This document shows, in pieces, positions 9,397 to 17,645 of a DNA stretch of 64,000 nt. Under the pieces are notes generated by a model that made no database searches, was not told where the DNA came from, and saw nothing but the letters and a program-made list of their open reading frames with translations. This DNA comes from Hormoscilla sp. GM7CHS1pb (lineage in GTDB: Bacteria > Cyanobacteriota > Cyanobacteriia > Cyanobacteriales > Desertifilaceae): NCBI GenBank assembly GCA_014323675.1, contig JACONN010000005.1, positions 248,001 through 312,000 of the forward strand, written 5' to 3'. The translations under genes were made by a program, and so were the position numbers. Each line of letters begins with the position of its first letter. Positions within the stretch are counted from its first letter, which is position 1.

Positions 9397-9642
9397 ATGA
9401 CTTTCGACACTACTCAAGCCTTCAGCGGCGTAATTAATGTCTCGCGGGTGCAGAATCCCATTGAACTGGCTCTAGCTTTGCAAGATTATCCAGATCGGGT
9501 GCTGTCGGATTATGGTGCTGCCGAACTGGCGATCGCCTGGGGGAAAACTAGCGAAGTGCTGCTAGCGGCTTATCACACGGGAGAAAAAATCGGCGATACT
9601 ATCGAGTGGTCTGCCGAGGTGCTAACTGGCTTTGCTGAATAA
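9397..9642 (+). CDS. Small conserved hypothetical protein
   Basis: 81 residues, acidic, no signal peptide or membrane segment. The composition looks like a real soluble protein (SGVINVSRVQNPIELALALQ, TIEWSAEVLTGFAE). I do not recognise a domain. The start ATG directly follows a 7-bp tandem repeat, so translation may depend on that repeat tract. A second small gene follows 35 bp downstream on the same strand. Confidence 0.5.
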   Translation: MTFDTTQAFSGVINVSRVQNPIELALALQDYPDRVLSDYGAAELAIAWGKTSEVLLAAYHTGEKIGDTIEWSAEVLTGFAE

Positions 9643-9677
9643 ATTAGCGCAGCCTGTTCCCAAACTCTGGAATTATC

Positions 9678-9866
9678 GTGCATCCCCAGCCAGAACAGGA
9701 AGAAATGCTGCGCTCGCTGGCACCATTGGCAAAGGAAGAATATGTCCTGGGCGATCGGGCTTTTCTGGTGGGCCGTTTCTACACGAGACCCTATGCGGAA
9801 ACTGTGAGTGCAGATTTTCGCCAACAAGGATTTTTTACTGTAGTATATGATTACCCAGTTAGCTGA
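9678..9866 (+). CDS. Small hypothetical protein
   Basis: 62 residues from a GTG start (MHPQPEQEEMLRSLAPLAKE), with a C-terminal part VLGDRAFLVGRFYTRPYAET that looks like real protein sequence. No known motif. Its 3' end overlaps the 3' end of the convergent DUF4926 gene by 16 bp. Start and reality are uncertain. Confidence 0.4.
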   Translation: MHPQPEQEEMLRSLAPLAKEEYVLGDRAFLVGRFYTRPYAETVSADFRQQGFFTVVYDYPVS

Positions 9867-10084
9867 TGCGAACTAGATATCTGAAGAAAAGGCAGTTGAA
9901 TTTGCGACTCGGCTACCGTCACCACGGCAATAGTTTCTCCTATGGCATTAAACTCCTCCAGACTGTAGCCATCTTCATCCGATGTTAGATGATGTTCTAC
10001 AATTGTCGCTACATCTCCACGACGCAATTTATACTCAGGGATATCCTCTTGTAATGTTACCATCTTAAACATTTCTAAAGCCAT
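9851..10084 (-). CDS. DUF4926-domain protein, copy a (probable immunity or antitoxin partner)
   Basis: 77 residues; the core MFKMVTLQEDIPEYKLRRGD and DEDGYSLEEFNAIGETIAVV is the DUF4926 pattern. Such genes usually follow DUF6883 or similar small toxin-like genes in cyanobacteria, which suggests an immunity/antitoxin role (inference). A perfect ribosome site (AAAGGAGGT) lies 8 nt before the ATG and is inside the 3' end of the upstream DUF6883-like frame, with a 20-nt gene overlap that suggests translational coupling. A 212-bp stretch of this gene is duplicated at 12159-12370. The C-terminus (after AESQ) differs from copy b. Confidence 0.7.
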   Translation of the reverse strand: MALEMFKMVTLQEDIPEYKLRRGDVATIVEHHLTSDEDGYSLEEFNAIGETIAVVTVAESQIQLPFLQISSSHQLTG

Positions 10085-10346
10085 TGTTCGTACCTCCTTT
10101 ATCTGGAAACAGGGTAATAAATTTCGTAATTCCTGACTCCGACTCGATCGTCCAAATAGTAATCACTTGCAGACTCGTCCCATTAGGACCAGTCAGGGTT
10201 CCTCTGATTCTATACTTATCACCATAGCGCGTCTGTTCGATTAATGTCGCATCTAATGGCAAAATTTGCTCCCTCAAATCCCTTTCTAGTTGCTGCCAGT
10301 TCTCTTGATAATAACCTGCTCGTGCCAGAAACAGCTTACTACACTC
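10065..10346 (-). pseudogene. DUF6883-like protein, N-terminus missing
   Basis: The open frame starts right after a stop at 10347-10349 and has no ATG; the only start-like codon is a TTG at 10277. The readable protein, ENWQQLERDLREQILPLDAT then RIRGTLTGPNGTSLQVITIW and TKFITLFPDKGG, matches the second half of DUF6883 proteins, which occur as stand-alone toxins and as C-terminal toxin modules (family knowledge). The first part is missing and the frame overlaps the end of the upstream gene by 8 bp. It is therefore a 5'-truncated gene that kept its partner, DUF4926, downstream. Confidence 0.55.
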
Positions 10347-10653
10347 CTAATGCTGCCTTGGGAGAGAGTACCTCTCCCAAGAGATGCTTCATGTTGACGA
10401 TCGTTTCATCGATCGTATCCCGACTTGACGATAACAAATTTGTTTCGGACTGTTCTAATGCTACAGCATACAATTGTTCGAGAGTCCACCATTCACTCTC
10501 AAAAGCATCTTTCCACGATGCCGGAGTTGTCTGAAGAGATACCATTAGTGCCTCTAGAGTATCTATCAAACTCTCAAGCTTCAACTTTCCCTGCTCGAAC
10601 TCCTTGATGTACTCTGACATCAGATGTAATTGACGTTGGTCGTATTCTGACAT
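10339..10653 (-). CDS. Putative immunity protein for the adjacent DUF4258 toxin module
   Basis: 104 residues, acidic and helical (MSEYDQRQLHLMSEYIKEFE, SWKDAFESEWWTLEQLYAVA). It follows the DUF4258 gene by 10 bp on the same strand. The ATG at 10653 has a good GAGAGG ribosome site, so I prefer it to the in-frame start ten codons upstream. Toxin followed at once by a small acidic gene is the standard layout of polymorphic toxin cassettes. No recognised domain; the function is inferred only from position and size. Confidence 0.5.
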   Translation of the reverse strand: MSEYDQRQLHLMSEYIKEFEQGKLKLESLIDTLEALMVSLQTTPASWKDAFESEWWTLEQLYAVALEQSETNLLSSSRDTIDETIVNMKHLLGEVLSPKAALGV

Positions 10654-10663
10654 TTTGACCTCT

Positions 10664-11029
10664 CTACTGTCTAATTTTACCATAGCTTACCGTTACTACA
10701 CGACCGGAGTTCGTGTTAATGATTACAGTAACATTATTGATCGAATCGTGATAAGCTGTTGTGCCAGTAACTTTTCCAGACATCGACGTACCTGACTCAA
10801 TTGTGTTTTCAACGACTGACGGCGTTAAACCCCTTCTTTGCATTCTATCCAAAGCATGACCTGAATACTCGCGACCTGCAATTATTTGCGATGTATTGGT
10901 TTCGGATACTACTTTTAGAGGTGCCTCCTTTCTCCCTACTGGTTTTGATGCTGGTGTTGGATTAGATGAATCATTCAATATTTCTGTCACCTTCTTCTTT
11001 ACGATTATAGGTCGGCGCTTTGCCCTCAT
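10664..11029 (-). CDS. Orphan DUF4258-type polymorphic toxin C-terminal module
   Basis: 121 residues. The last 70, YSGHALDRMQRRGLTPSVVE and AYHDSINNVTVIINTNSGRV, match the DUF4258 ribonuclease-like module found at the C-termini of Rhs/CDI-type polymorphic toxins, including the conserved GHALDRMQ.RG signature. The first 50 residues are a low-complexity linker rich in K, P and S, with no RHS repeats or secretion domain, so this is a toxin tip detached from its delivery protein. The putative immunity gene follows 10 bp downstream. Upstream DNA is a GC-rich repeat that is itself duplicated at about 11.93-12.07 kb. Confidence 0.55.
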   Translation of the reverse strand: MRAKRRPIIVKKKVTEILNDSSNPTPASKPVGRKEAPLKVVSETNTSQIIAGREYSGHALDRMQRRGLTPSVVENTIESGTSMSGKVTGTTAYHDSINNVTVIINTNSGRVVTVSYGKIRQ

Positions 11030-11079
11030 GCCCGCCCCCGATCGCCTCCCGATCGCCCCTTTTCCGCCTTAATCACCCT

Positions 11080-11235
11080 GTAGGGGCACGGCAGGAGAAA
11101 ATCGTCGGTTGATTGCAAATGTTACTGTCGCCGTGCCCCGGCTGAAAATGAGCGATCGCATGAAGGATGAAAGTGCGATCGCATTTTATGTACGGCCTAT
11201 TTGAGATTTTCATCTCCACCGAAACCTCTGGTATG
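11080..11235. repeat. Duplicated intergenic segment A
   Basis: Shares GTCGGTTGATTGCAAAT, CTGTCGCCGTGCCCCGGCTG and ACGGCCTATTTGA.ATTTTCATC, in the same order, with segment B at 11925-12095. No gene. Confidence 0.7.
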
Positions 11236-11306
11236 CCGTACAGATACAACCGATATTCTATTCGATTTTATTTTTTGATGCGATCGCTCTTGTTCATGAG
11301 AATAAT

Positions 11307-11528
11307 TCAACTTGCAAGATTTAATATCTTTGCTTGCGCTGATTCAATAATTACATCTCTAATAAAAGAACTTGCCTGAACAATCTCGATTCCGATTAAT
11401 TCTCCTGCTTCATTTAATTCAGCAGTTATATTGGGCATAATCTCTACCGTCCCTGCTTCTGGTTCGTCAGAAATATTGATGTGCAGGATGTCTTCTTTCT
11501 CGAAGTATCTCATCTTCCCATTATTCAT
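11307..11528 (-). CDS. DUF2283-domain protein (putative antitoxin)
   Basis: 73 residues; MRYFEKEDILHINISDEPEA, then TAELNEAGELIGIEIVQASS, is the DUF2283 pattern. DUF2283 genes commonly follow DUF4258 genes and are predicted antitoxins. Here the ATG lies 8 bp inside the end of the upstream DUF4258 gene (ATGAATAA overlap), which supports a toxin-antitoxin operon. Confidence 0.7.
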   Translation of the reverse strand: MNNGKMRYFEKEDILHINISDEPEAGTVEIMPNITAELNEAGELIGIEIVQASSFIRDVIIESAQAKILNLAS

Positions 11529-11794
11529 CGATCGTAAACCTCCCGGTTCTTAAACGAAATCTTATTTGTTGGCGGGTTGTGCCATGAATGGTTACGGGGA
11601 TAATTCGCTCGCCGTCGATATCATAAGGAATTACAACTAATATTGTCATGTTTGCCAACTGCGATCTCCCTACCTGTAACGGTATCAAAATACCTTTCAC
11701 CAGAATATCTCAATATTGACTCAATTTTTTCAAGATCGAATCCTCTTAGTTCTGCCCGATATAGCAGATAATCTGACCAGATGATTGTTGGCAT
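11521..11794 (-). CDS. DUF4258-domain protein (putative toxin of a DUF4258/DUF2283 pair), frameshifted
   Basis: The start at 11794 gives MPTIIWSDYLLYRAELRGFD..., with DTVTGREIAVGKHDN. The frame then shifts near 11645 and continues as ILVVIPYDIDGERIIPVTIH then GTTRQQIRFRLRTGRF to a stop at 11521. Both halves fit the short DUF4258 proteins that pair with DUF2283 and are thought to be RelE/HigB-like or ribonuclease toxins. The shift is +1, inside ACAATATTAGTTG. Length corrected is about 91 residues. Distinct from the polymorphic-toxin DUF4258 module at 10664-11029. Confidence 0.65.
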
Positions 11795-11924
11795 TTTACA
11801 ATTGTATCTGATTTGTGGAGTGTTTGCTGAAATTATTCTCTCATCGCTTCGCTTCGGAAGTAAACAGTGATTTACGCGACAGTATACGCCCACCCTCGCG
11901 CCCCCTCCCCTCGCGCCCCTCGCA

Positions 11925-12095
11925 CCGGAACAGAAAATTGTCGGTTGATTGCAAATTTTCCTGTCGCCGTGCCCCGGCTGTTTATTCCCGATCGCCCCCA
12001 CCCCCCCCACCCCGATCGCATCCCCGATCGCATGGGACGGAAGCACGGCCTATTTGACATTTTCATCGTCACCTAAACTTTGAGCGATGCCGTCG
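11925..12095. repeat. Duplicated intergenic segment B
   Basis: Second copy of segment A (11080-11235), interrupted by a C-rich stretch and two GATCGCATs. The 11795-11924 remainder shows no gene. Confidence 0.7.
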
Positions 12096-12101
12096 TCGCA
12101 C

Positions 12102-12344
12102 TTATACCGCTTCTTCCAGAACTCTAGCATGCAACACCTGATTAGCGGTTAAAAGTTTAATTTGCGACTCGGCTACCGTCACCACGGCAATAGTTTCTCC
12201 TATGGCATTAAACACCTCCAGACTGTAGCCATCTTCATCCGATGTTGGATGATGTTCTACAATTGTCGCTACATCTCCACGACGCAATTTATACTCAGGG
12301 ATATCCTCTTGTAATGTTACCATCTTAAACATTTCTAAAGCCAT
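12102..12344 (-). CDS. DUF4926-domain protein, copy b (without its partner)
   Basis: 80 residues. Residues 1-62 are nearly identical to copy a (9851-10084), with only two base differences over the shared 212 bp. The C-terminus is different: LTANQVLHARVLEEAV instead of LPFLQISSSHQLTG. The same AAAGGAGGT ribosome site is present, but directly upstream, at 12371, the DUF6883 sequence is replaced by a dockerin-like gene. This copy has lost its putative toxin partner and may act as an orphan immunity gene. Confidence 0.65.
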   Translation of the reverse strand: MALEMFKMVTLQEDIPEYKLRRGDVATIVEHHPTSDEDGYSLEVFNAIGETIAVVTVAESQIKLLTANQVLHARVLEEAV

Positions 12345-12370
12345 TGTTCGTACCTCCTTTATCTGGAAAC
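12159..12370. repeat. 212-bp duplication shared with 9899-10110
   Basis: From AATTTGCGACTCGG to TATCTGGAAAC, with two mismatches. The breakpoint at GGAAAC joins the DUF4926 ribosome site to two different upstream genes. Confidence 0.9.
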
Positions 12371-12898
12371 GGCATCTCGAACCACAACATCCCCAGAAAA
12401 TCCGAACAGATCGCGAATAATCATTATCCCATCTGTCAGGGCCGTTAATTCGCCGTCGCCATCCACATCCAGAAGCAGACCCAGTTCCTCAATGTGCGAT
12501 GTAATTTCGGCAGCATCAGTCCTCGTCCCATCTGGCGCAACGGCATCTCTAACCAAAACATCACCAGAGAACCCGAACAGATGGCGAATGATCATGATTC
12601 CATCCGTCAGCGCTTCCAGTCTGCCATTGCGATCGATATCCAGAACCAAAAACCCTTCCTCATTATTAGCAACCGTCACATTCAAAGGCCCGATCTCCCC
12701 TAAGAGAAGGGGCTCAAAATTACCCTCAAGCAAATTCGAGCCCTGCATTTCGAGGGCGATCGCACTTTTGCCGCTCCCCAAACCCGGTATAATATCAGTA
12801 CCCAGCAGCAGTTTTTCACCGGTACTTCCCGCGTTCGAAGTCGAGCGATCGTTCCGTAAACCCAAAACATCCAATTCCTTATACACAATCAACTCCAT
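12359..12898 (-). pseudogene. Dockerin-like/EF-hand repeat protein, truncated
   Basis: 179 codons from ATG 12898. The protein has two repeats of the type LDIDRNGRLEALTDGIMII followed by RHLFGFSGDVLVRDAV. These are the cyanobacterial dockerin-like calcium-binding repeats with DxDxxG loops, normally found near the C-termini of large surface proteins. The reading stops four bases into the repeat boundary next to DUF4926 copy b, so the 3' end was cut by the recombination that created that copy. The 5' part lacks a signal peptide and a tandem repeat array lies just upstream. It is probably the middle of a once much larger gene. Confidence 0.6.
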
Positions 12899-12920
12899 CA
12901 TGAATTCTGTTCGGAGCAAA

Positions 12921-13034
12921 CCGTTCGTAGTAAACACTTTAGTGTTTGCCGTTCGTAGTAAACACTTTACTGTTTGCCGTTCGTAGTAAACACTTTACTG
13001 TTTGCCGTTCGTAGTAAACACTTTACTGTTTGCC
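12921..13034. repeat. Tandem array, 4 copies, core AAACACTTTACTGTTT
   Basis: Units read CGTTCGTAGT + AAACACTTTA(C/G)TGTTTGC. Same GTTCGTAGT flank as the arrays at 5176, 18524 and 59098, but with different palindrome arms. Confidence 0.9.
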
Positions 13035-13564
13035 GCAAACCTCGTATATACCCGCAGATAGATAGAAACCATCATATCCCCAATTGAGCCCAAGTACCCT
13101 GCTCTTCAGAAAACTTAACATCTTGTAAGATTTATGCAAACATAGTTAAAAAGCTCAAAGAAGGCCCCAGAGGGCGCGATCGCCAGTTTAGCCAGCTAAT
13201 CCCATTTTGAAAAAACAATGCTACAATTACTTGAACAGTATTTATCAGTCGGTTTTAACTCATATCTTGTACCATTTGCAATTAGAGGCAGAGCCTCGAT
13301 AATTCGTTCCCAGGCGGAGCCTAGGAACGAGGGTAATTACTTGCACATTACTTATCAGTCGGTTTTAACCGACTTTAGCTAAAAGCCTTAGAGTTTGAAC
13401 CCACGGCGGGATAACAGCGAAGTCGCTTCTTGCTGTTTGAATGCGATCCTTGCGCTCAGGCTATTAAGGAGTTTTTAACCGCCAGAGTAATTTTAGGCAA
13501 CGATGTCTCCCGGGAGATCGATGTTTCCCGGGAAACATCGTAGTCGCACAAAAGACATCGCAAA
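13035..13564. other. Long gap with dispersed repeats
   Basis: No gene. It contains two copies of 'attactt...tatcagtcggttttaac' (around 13227 and 13345), the 'ttcgttccca ggcggagcct aggaacgag' hairpin, the 'gtttgaacccacggcggg' motif (about 13395) also seen near 18970, 19190 and 28110, and the nested palindrome TCCCGGGAGA...TCCCGGGAAA near 13508-13545. Confidence 0.5.
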
Positions 13565-13786
13565 TTAAATTGCACAGGGGACGCGGGCGATCGCCACTAT
13601 TATCGTCGGCAGCAGCACTGCTGTCAAGGCTGCTGGGACTGTGGCGGGCACTGATAGCTTTAGTCCCAAGTATTTCAAGCCTGTCCTCACGCTATCAGCA
13701 GCGATGCCATTAAACTTGCCCGTATTCTGGTAACGAGGATCACCCTCGCTACTCCGACGAGAATATGTCATTAAGGGAGCACCCAC
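13565..13786 (-). CDS. Hypothetical protein with hydrophobic C-terminus
   Basis: 73 residues, MGAPLMTYSRRSSEGDPRYQ then a hydrophobic stretch VPAALTAVLLPTIIVAIARV that could be one membrane helix. The pattern (polar head, single helix, conserved-looking YQNTGKFNGIAADS) suggests a real small protein, but I recognise no family. It is divergent from the M48 gene. Confidence 0.35.
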   Translation of the reverse strand: MGAPLMTYSRRSSEGDPRYQNTGKFNGIAADSVRTGLKYLGLKLSVPATVPAALTAVLLPTIIVAIARVPCAI

Positions 13787-13861
13787 TGCTATACTAGGTT
13801 GGGGAGAGAAAACCTCGCTGCTGTTGCTTAACTCAACTATTACATTTTGGAAGTTGCCTCC

Positions 13862-14738
13862 ATGTCTATTGAAAAAATCATGTTAACCGGTCTGAAGGCA
13901 GACCATTTCCGTCACCCCCTGGACTTTGCAGCAACTAATGCCTTGAAGCAGCTGCCGGGTTTAGACATGCTGGTGCGAAATATCCTGGGACCGGTGGCGG
14001 AACAGTTTTTCTATGTGGAAAATATTGCTTCCAGTGTTCTGGTGAGCGATCGACAACTGCCAGATCTGCATCAACTGCTGGTAGAATCAAGTCAGATCCT
14101 GGACCTGGAACCGCCCCAACTGTACCTGCGACAGCATCCGGTGCCCAATGCCTATACTTTGGCCATGCGCGGGCGGCAACCTTTTATGGTAATCCATACT
14201 TCTTTAGTGGAGATGGTTACGCCGGCGGAACTCCAGGCGGTGATGGCTCATGAATTGGGACACCTGAAGTGCGATCATGGTGTATACTTGACTCTAGCCA
14301 ATATAATTGTCTTAGGTACCAGCTTGTTGCCTACCTGGGGCGCTGCGATCGCGCAACAACTGCAAGAACAACTGCTACAATGGTTGCGCTGTGCTGAGTT
14401 TACCTGCGATCGCTCGGCGATGCTAGTCTCCCAAGACCCAAAAGTGGTGATGTCCCTATTGATGAAGCTTGCCGGTGGTTCCCCCACCCTGGCACCAAAA
14501 TTAAATTTGGATGCTTTTGTCGCGCAAGCCCCGTGCTTATGATAAGATGGGAGACAGCTCACTAGGTGAGTTACTCAAGCAAGTGCAAACATCCCAGCTC
14601 ACGCACCCACTACCGGTGCTAAGGGCAAGAGAGATAGATCGGTGGGCGAGCACGCAAAATTATCAAAATTTGTTGCAACGCAGCTTCTCGGGTTATAATG
14701 AAAAAACAGACGCTAAGGGCGGATGGCGAAATTGGTAG
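13862..14738 (+). CDS. M48-family zinc metallopeptidase (HtpX/Ste24-like), frameshifted
   Basis: Zinc protease with the HExxH motif in MAHELGHLKCDH and a downstream metal-ligand region CAEFTCDRSAM. A hydrophobic stretch (YLTLANIIVLGTSLLP) follows the active site, as in membrane-bound M48 enzymes. The frame breaks at a run of four C (14529-14532); removing one C joins FVAQA to RAYDKMGDSSLGELLKQVQT and extends the protein to 14738. The preceding ATG at 13862 (weak GGAAG site) is a better start than the TTG at 13847. The corrected gene ends inside the tRNA-Leu gene: its stop TAG is at 14736-14738. Role: turnover of damaged membrane proteins (family inference). Confidence 0.8.
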
Positions 14739-14797
14739 ACGCACTACACTCAAAATGTAGCGACTTCGGTCATGGGAGTTCGAGTCTCCCTCCGCCC
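14717..14797 (+). tRNA. tRNA-Leu(CAA)
   Basis: Seven-base acceptor GGGCGGA pairs with TCCGCCC. The D-arm is GGCGAAATTGGTAGACGC. The anticodon stem CTACA/TGTAG carries loop CTCAAAA with anticodon CAA. A long variable arm (CGACTTCGGTCAT) marks a class II tRNA, and the T-arm GGGAG-TTCGAGT-CTCCC is canonical. Length 81, no encoded CCA. The preceding M48 reading frame ends inside it. Confidence 0.97.
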
Positions 14798-14823
14798 ACT
14801 GTCTGTTAAGGAGGTCCAGGAAA

Positions 14824-15033
14824 ATGCAATTGAAGCGATGGGAGTCTCCCCGCCGGCAGGGGAGAAACTCCCAGGGTAAAGGTGGCGCGGCCCGAATGCG
14901 GCAGCTGAAAAAGCAACAGCAAGTACTGCGCAGAAAACTCAAAGGCGATAACGGGAAGAGAACTTCGGTTCTCTTCCCTTATTTTTTGGGTAAGTTATAT
15001 GAGAGGCGATCGGGAGTTGTCAGTGGGTTCTGA
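14824..15033 (+). CDS. Possible small basic protein
   Basis: 69 codons with a perfect AAGGAGGT ribosome site 9 nt before the ATG. The sequence is basic (ARMRQLKKQQQVLRRKLKGD). A long hairpin (GGGAGTCTCCCC...GGGGAGAAACTCCC) lies inside the first 20 codons, and a strong terminator lies inside the 3' end of the frame, so translation beyond about residue 45 is doubtful. It may be a short peptide or part of a structured leader or small RNA. Low confidence. Confidence 0.3.
   Translation: MQLKRWESPRRQGRNSQGKGGAARMRQLKKQQQVLRRKLKGDNGKRTSVLFPYFLGKLYERRSGVVSGF
14953..14986 (+). terminator. Rho-independent terminator downstream of tRNA-Leu
   Basis: GGGAAGAGAAC-TTCG-GTTCTCTTCCC: a perfect 11-bp stem with a stable TTCG loop, followed by TTATTTTTT. 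Confidence 0.9.
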
Positions 15034-15087
15034 GATCGTTAAGTTATTGGGGTCGCAATCGCCTTAATTTGATGCCATCGCGATCGG

Positions 15088-15146
15088 CCATCCCTGGACT
15101 GAAGTAGTATAGATCTGCTGGCGGACTTGCGCAGCATCGCTAATGG
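15088..15146 (-). pseudogene. Relic of a sulfotransferase 3' region
   Basis: Reads SDAAQVRQQIYTTSVQGW, nearly the same as AAQVRQPIYTTSVQRW in the neighbouring TPR-sulfotransferase (15680-15730). Evidently a scrap of a second sulfotransferase gene. The remainder of 14987-15606 has no convincing gene; an 83-codon frame at 15143-15394 is open but its end is repeat-derived. Confidence 0.6.
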
Positions 15147-15315
15147 AAAAGGCAATGCAGCACCAAAGCACTGCCAAGCCTCCAATTGCGGAAGTTCGGG
15201 CAGATACTAGACACCAAATGGAGACTGCAGAAAGACATTTTCACAATCTGTGCGTAGACGGAAAATCGATAGATTCTCGGACTCTGGCCCTCATGAGTTT
15301 AGCGTTCGGCTTCCT

Positions 15316-15347
15316 GAGAGAACTTCGGTTCTCTTCCCTTATTTTTG
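15316..15347 (+). terminator. Second copy of the terminator
   Basis: GAGAGAAC-TTCG-GTTCTCTTCCC with TTATTTTT. The sequence continues to resemble 14953-15027 (GTTATATGAG.GGCGATCG, GGGAGTTGTCAGT), so about 75 bp are duplicated. Confidence 0.7.
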
Positions 15348-15606
15348 GGGTAGTTTATATGAGGGGCGATCGCATGGGAGTTGTCAGTCTTTAATCTAGA
15401 TGTTCCCTTTACCTGTGGAAAAGTTTGCCTTGATTTTGTGCAATTGCGATCGTTACATTCCGGTTGGCGGTAAACACCTGAATTCCAGGAACGGTGGAAA
15501 AATCCCTACTTGATAATTTTTTCAGGCAAAAAGATGTATCTTGACAGGGGTGATTTAATATGCGATCGCCCCGATCGAGATACACGGGTGGGGAATAGAA
15601 GAACCT

Positions 15607-17645
15607 TTACCCAACAACCGGAGCAAGGGGACCGAGGGCCTCTAATAGAGGCGCCAGCTGTCTTTCATAACGCCGCCACCGCTGCACGGATGTAGTATAG
15701 ATCGGTTGGCGGACTTGGGCAGCGCTGGCAGTCTTCACCGTGCGATCGGTCTGATAAAAGTTCAGACAAGCATCATCCCATGCTATGCCGCAGAACTCCA
15801 ATATTTCTCGTGCTTTTTCCTCTTGAGACGCAACCACTTCCTCGTACTGGACTTCCAGGATCTTTCCGGGTAAAACAGTCTGCCAATGCTGCATCAGTCG
15901 GTGATACAGTTGATAGTAGCGACCGAGATCCTGCAGGTCATAGGAGAAGTTTTGTCCTTGGGCGAATAGCTTCTGGTAACAGGAAAGGCAGGTATCCGCT
16001 GGGTTGCGCAGGCAGTGAATTATTTTTACCTGAGGTAGCATGAGATGGAGTATGCCGATGCGGAAACAGTTATCTGGCATTTTATCAGTAATGTACCCCG
16101 CCGACCGATCGTGCTTGCGTAAAGCTTTGATGTATAACTCTCCCGCTTTCTGCAGTTGCTTGGAACCATTTATTTTTGTTAGAGACTCGGGAAAATGCAG
16201 CTTGACACCTTTTACCTCTACGGACAAAGCGCGAGCTAATTTATTAGTCATTTGGTTCAGATAAGGCAGTTCTCCAGGGTGCATCCCAGATTTGCAAAGA
16301 TAGCTGTAGGGGCGAAGCATTCGGGCGACAAATTATGATATAAGTTTACAGATGGACTCTCCGAATGCTTCGCCCTTGCGAAAGTGGGATGCACCCGTTC
16401 TCCAGCACCATGTACCTGGGGGTGAGAGGCTACGATCTGCTCCACTAAGGTCGTTCCCGACCTGGGCATCCCCACAATCAATATTGGCAGCTGGGAAGCT
16501 AAACCAACCTTACTATACTGGGCGAACAAGGATTTGGTAAATACCTTCATCGTCCGTTCGACGTAAGCTTCGATGTTAGCAATGTCGAATTTCAGGCTCT
16601 GACGTTTCATTTGATTGCCTTTGGTAAAATAATCAAAGGCTCGATCGTAGTTGCGGATGTCCTCATAGGCTTTCCCGAGGGCGAAACATAAATTCATTGA
16701 CTCTTCAGATGATGTTCCTGACTGAGATAGCAACTTCTCCATCGCGGCAATATCACCTTCGGTATCGCTGTATTTCTTCAGTTCCCCTAAATGCTTGAAG
16801 ACTTCCGCATAACCGGGTTGGCAGGCGATGGCCTCTCGGAAGGCGGCTTCTGCTTCAGCTAGCTTACCCTGGTTTTTGAGGACAACGCCCAGGTTTTTGT
16901 GCGCTTCGGCATAACTCGGCTTGAGGGCGATCGCCTGCTTGAGGGCTGCTTCTGATTCTGGGAGCCTACCCTGATTATGGAGGATAGCACCGAGATTAGT
17001 ATAAGGTTCTGGACGATCGGGCTGGGAGGCGATCACCTTGCGCGCGGCCTTTTCTGCTTCCGCCAATTTTCCCAAGCTAAACAGGATGGCACCCAGAGTG
17101 TTGTAAGCTTCCGAATAATCAGGCTGTAGCCGTAGGGCCTCTCGCACGATAACTTCCGCTTCTACCAGCTGACCTTGCTTCCAGAAGGTAAAGCCGAGGC
17201 TGTTATAATCGGAAGCGTCCTTAAGTTTCTGAGAAACAGGTTTTGAGGGTTTCCCTAAGCTGGCGACAGGCATTTTCTGTCCGGGACTGTTTTGATATTT
17301 CTGGATAATGCTCAGGTTTCTGCGAGTTTGAGCATCCTTTGGGTTCAGCTTCAGGGCAACTTTGGCCGCCGCTGCCGCTTCTGCCAGCTTACCTTGGTTT
17401 CCCAGCAGGAAGCCCAAATGCTTGTGTGCATCCGCGAAGTCCGGTTTCAGTCGCAGGGCTTCTCGCACCGCCGCTTCCGCTTCTGCTAGCTTCCCCTGGT
17501 TTTCCAGGATGAAGCCCAGATGGTTATGGGCCTCCGCGTTCTCCGGTTCCAGGGCGATCGCCTCTTGAACCTTCAACTGAGCTTCCTGGAAGTAATGCTG
17601 ATTTATGAGGATCTGGCGGAGTCGTAGCAGATGTTTAACTAACAT
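15607..17645 (-). pseudogene. TPR-repeat sulfotransferase, split by a MITE
   Basis: The N-terminal two-thirds (about 380 residues) consists of TPR units (for example PENAEAHNHLGFILENQGKL, PSYAEAHKNLGVVLKNQGKL). The C-terminal third is a PAPS-dependent sulfotransferase: PMPRSGTT-like 5'-phosphosulfate loop in ILIVGMPRSGTTLVEQIVAS, and the 3'-phosphate site in IIHCLRNPADTCLSCY. This architecture resembles protein O-sulfotransferases. The gene is cut after HPQVHGAGE by a 120-bp element (16277-16396) that adds 128 bp including an 8-bp duplication and shifts the frame. Removing it gives HGAGELPYLNQMTNKLAR and one product of about 636 residues. Without that removal the sulfotransferase domain is not made. 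Confidence 0.88.
16277..16396. mobile_element. 120-bp MITE with 8-bp target duplication
   Basis: Terminal inverted repeats start GGGTGCATCCCA at both ends, with further pairing of GGGCGAAGCATTCGG arms inside. The flanking direct repeat GTTCTCCA occurs at 16269-16276 and 16397-16404. There is no coding capacity. The same GGGTGCATCCCA end marks the ISKra4-type insertion in hsdM at 42944. Confidence 0.92.
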
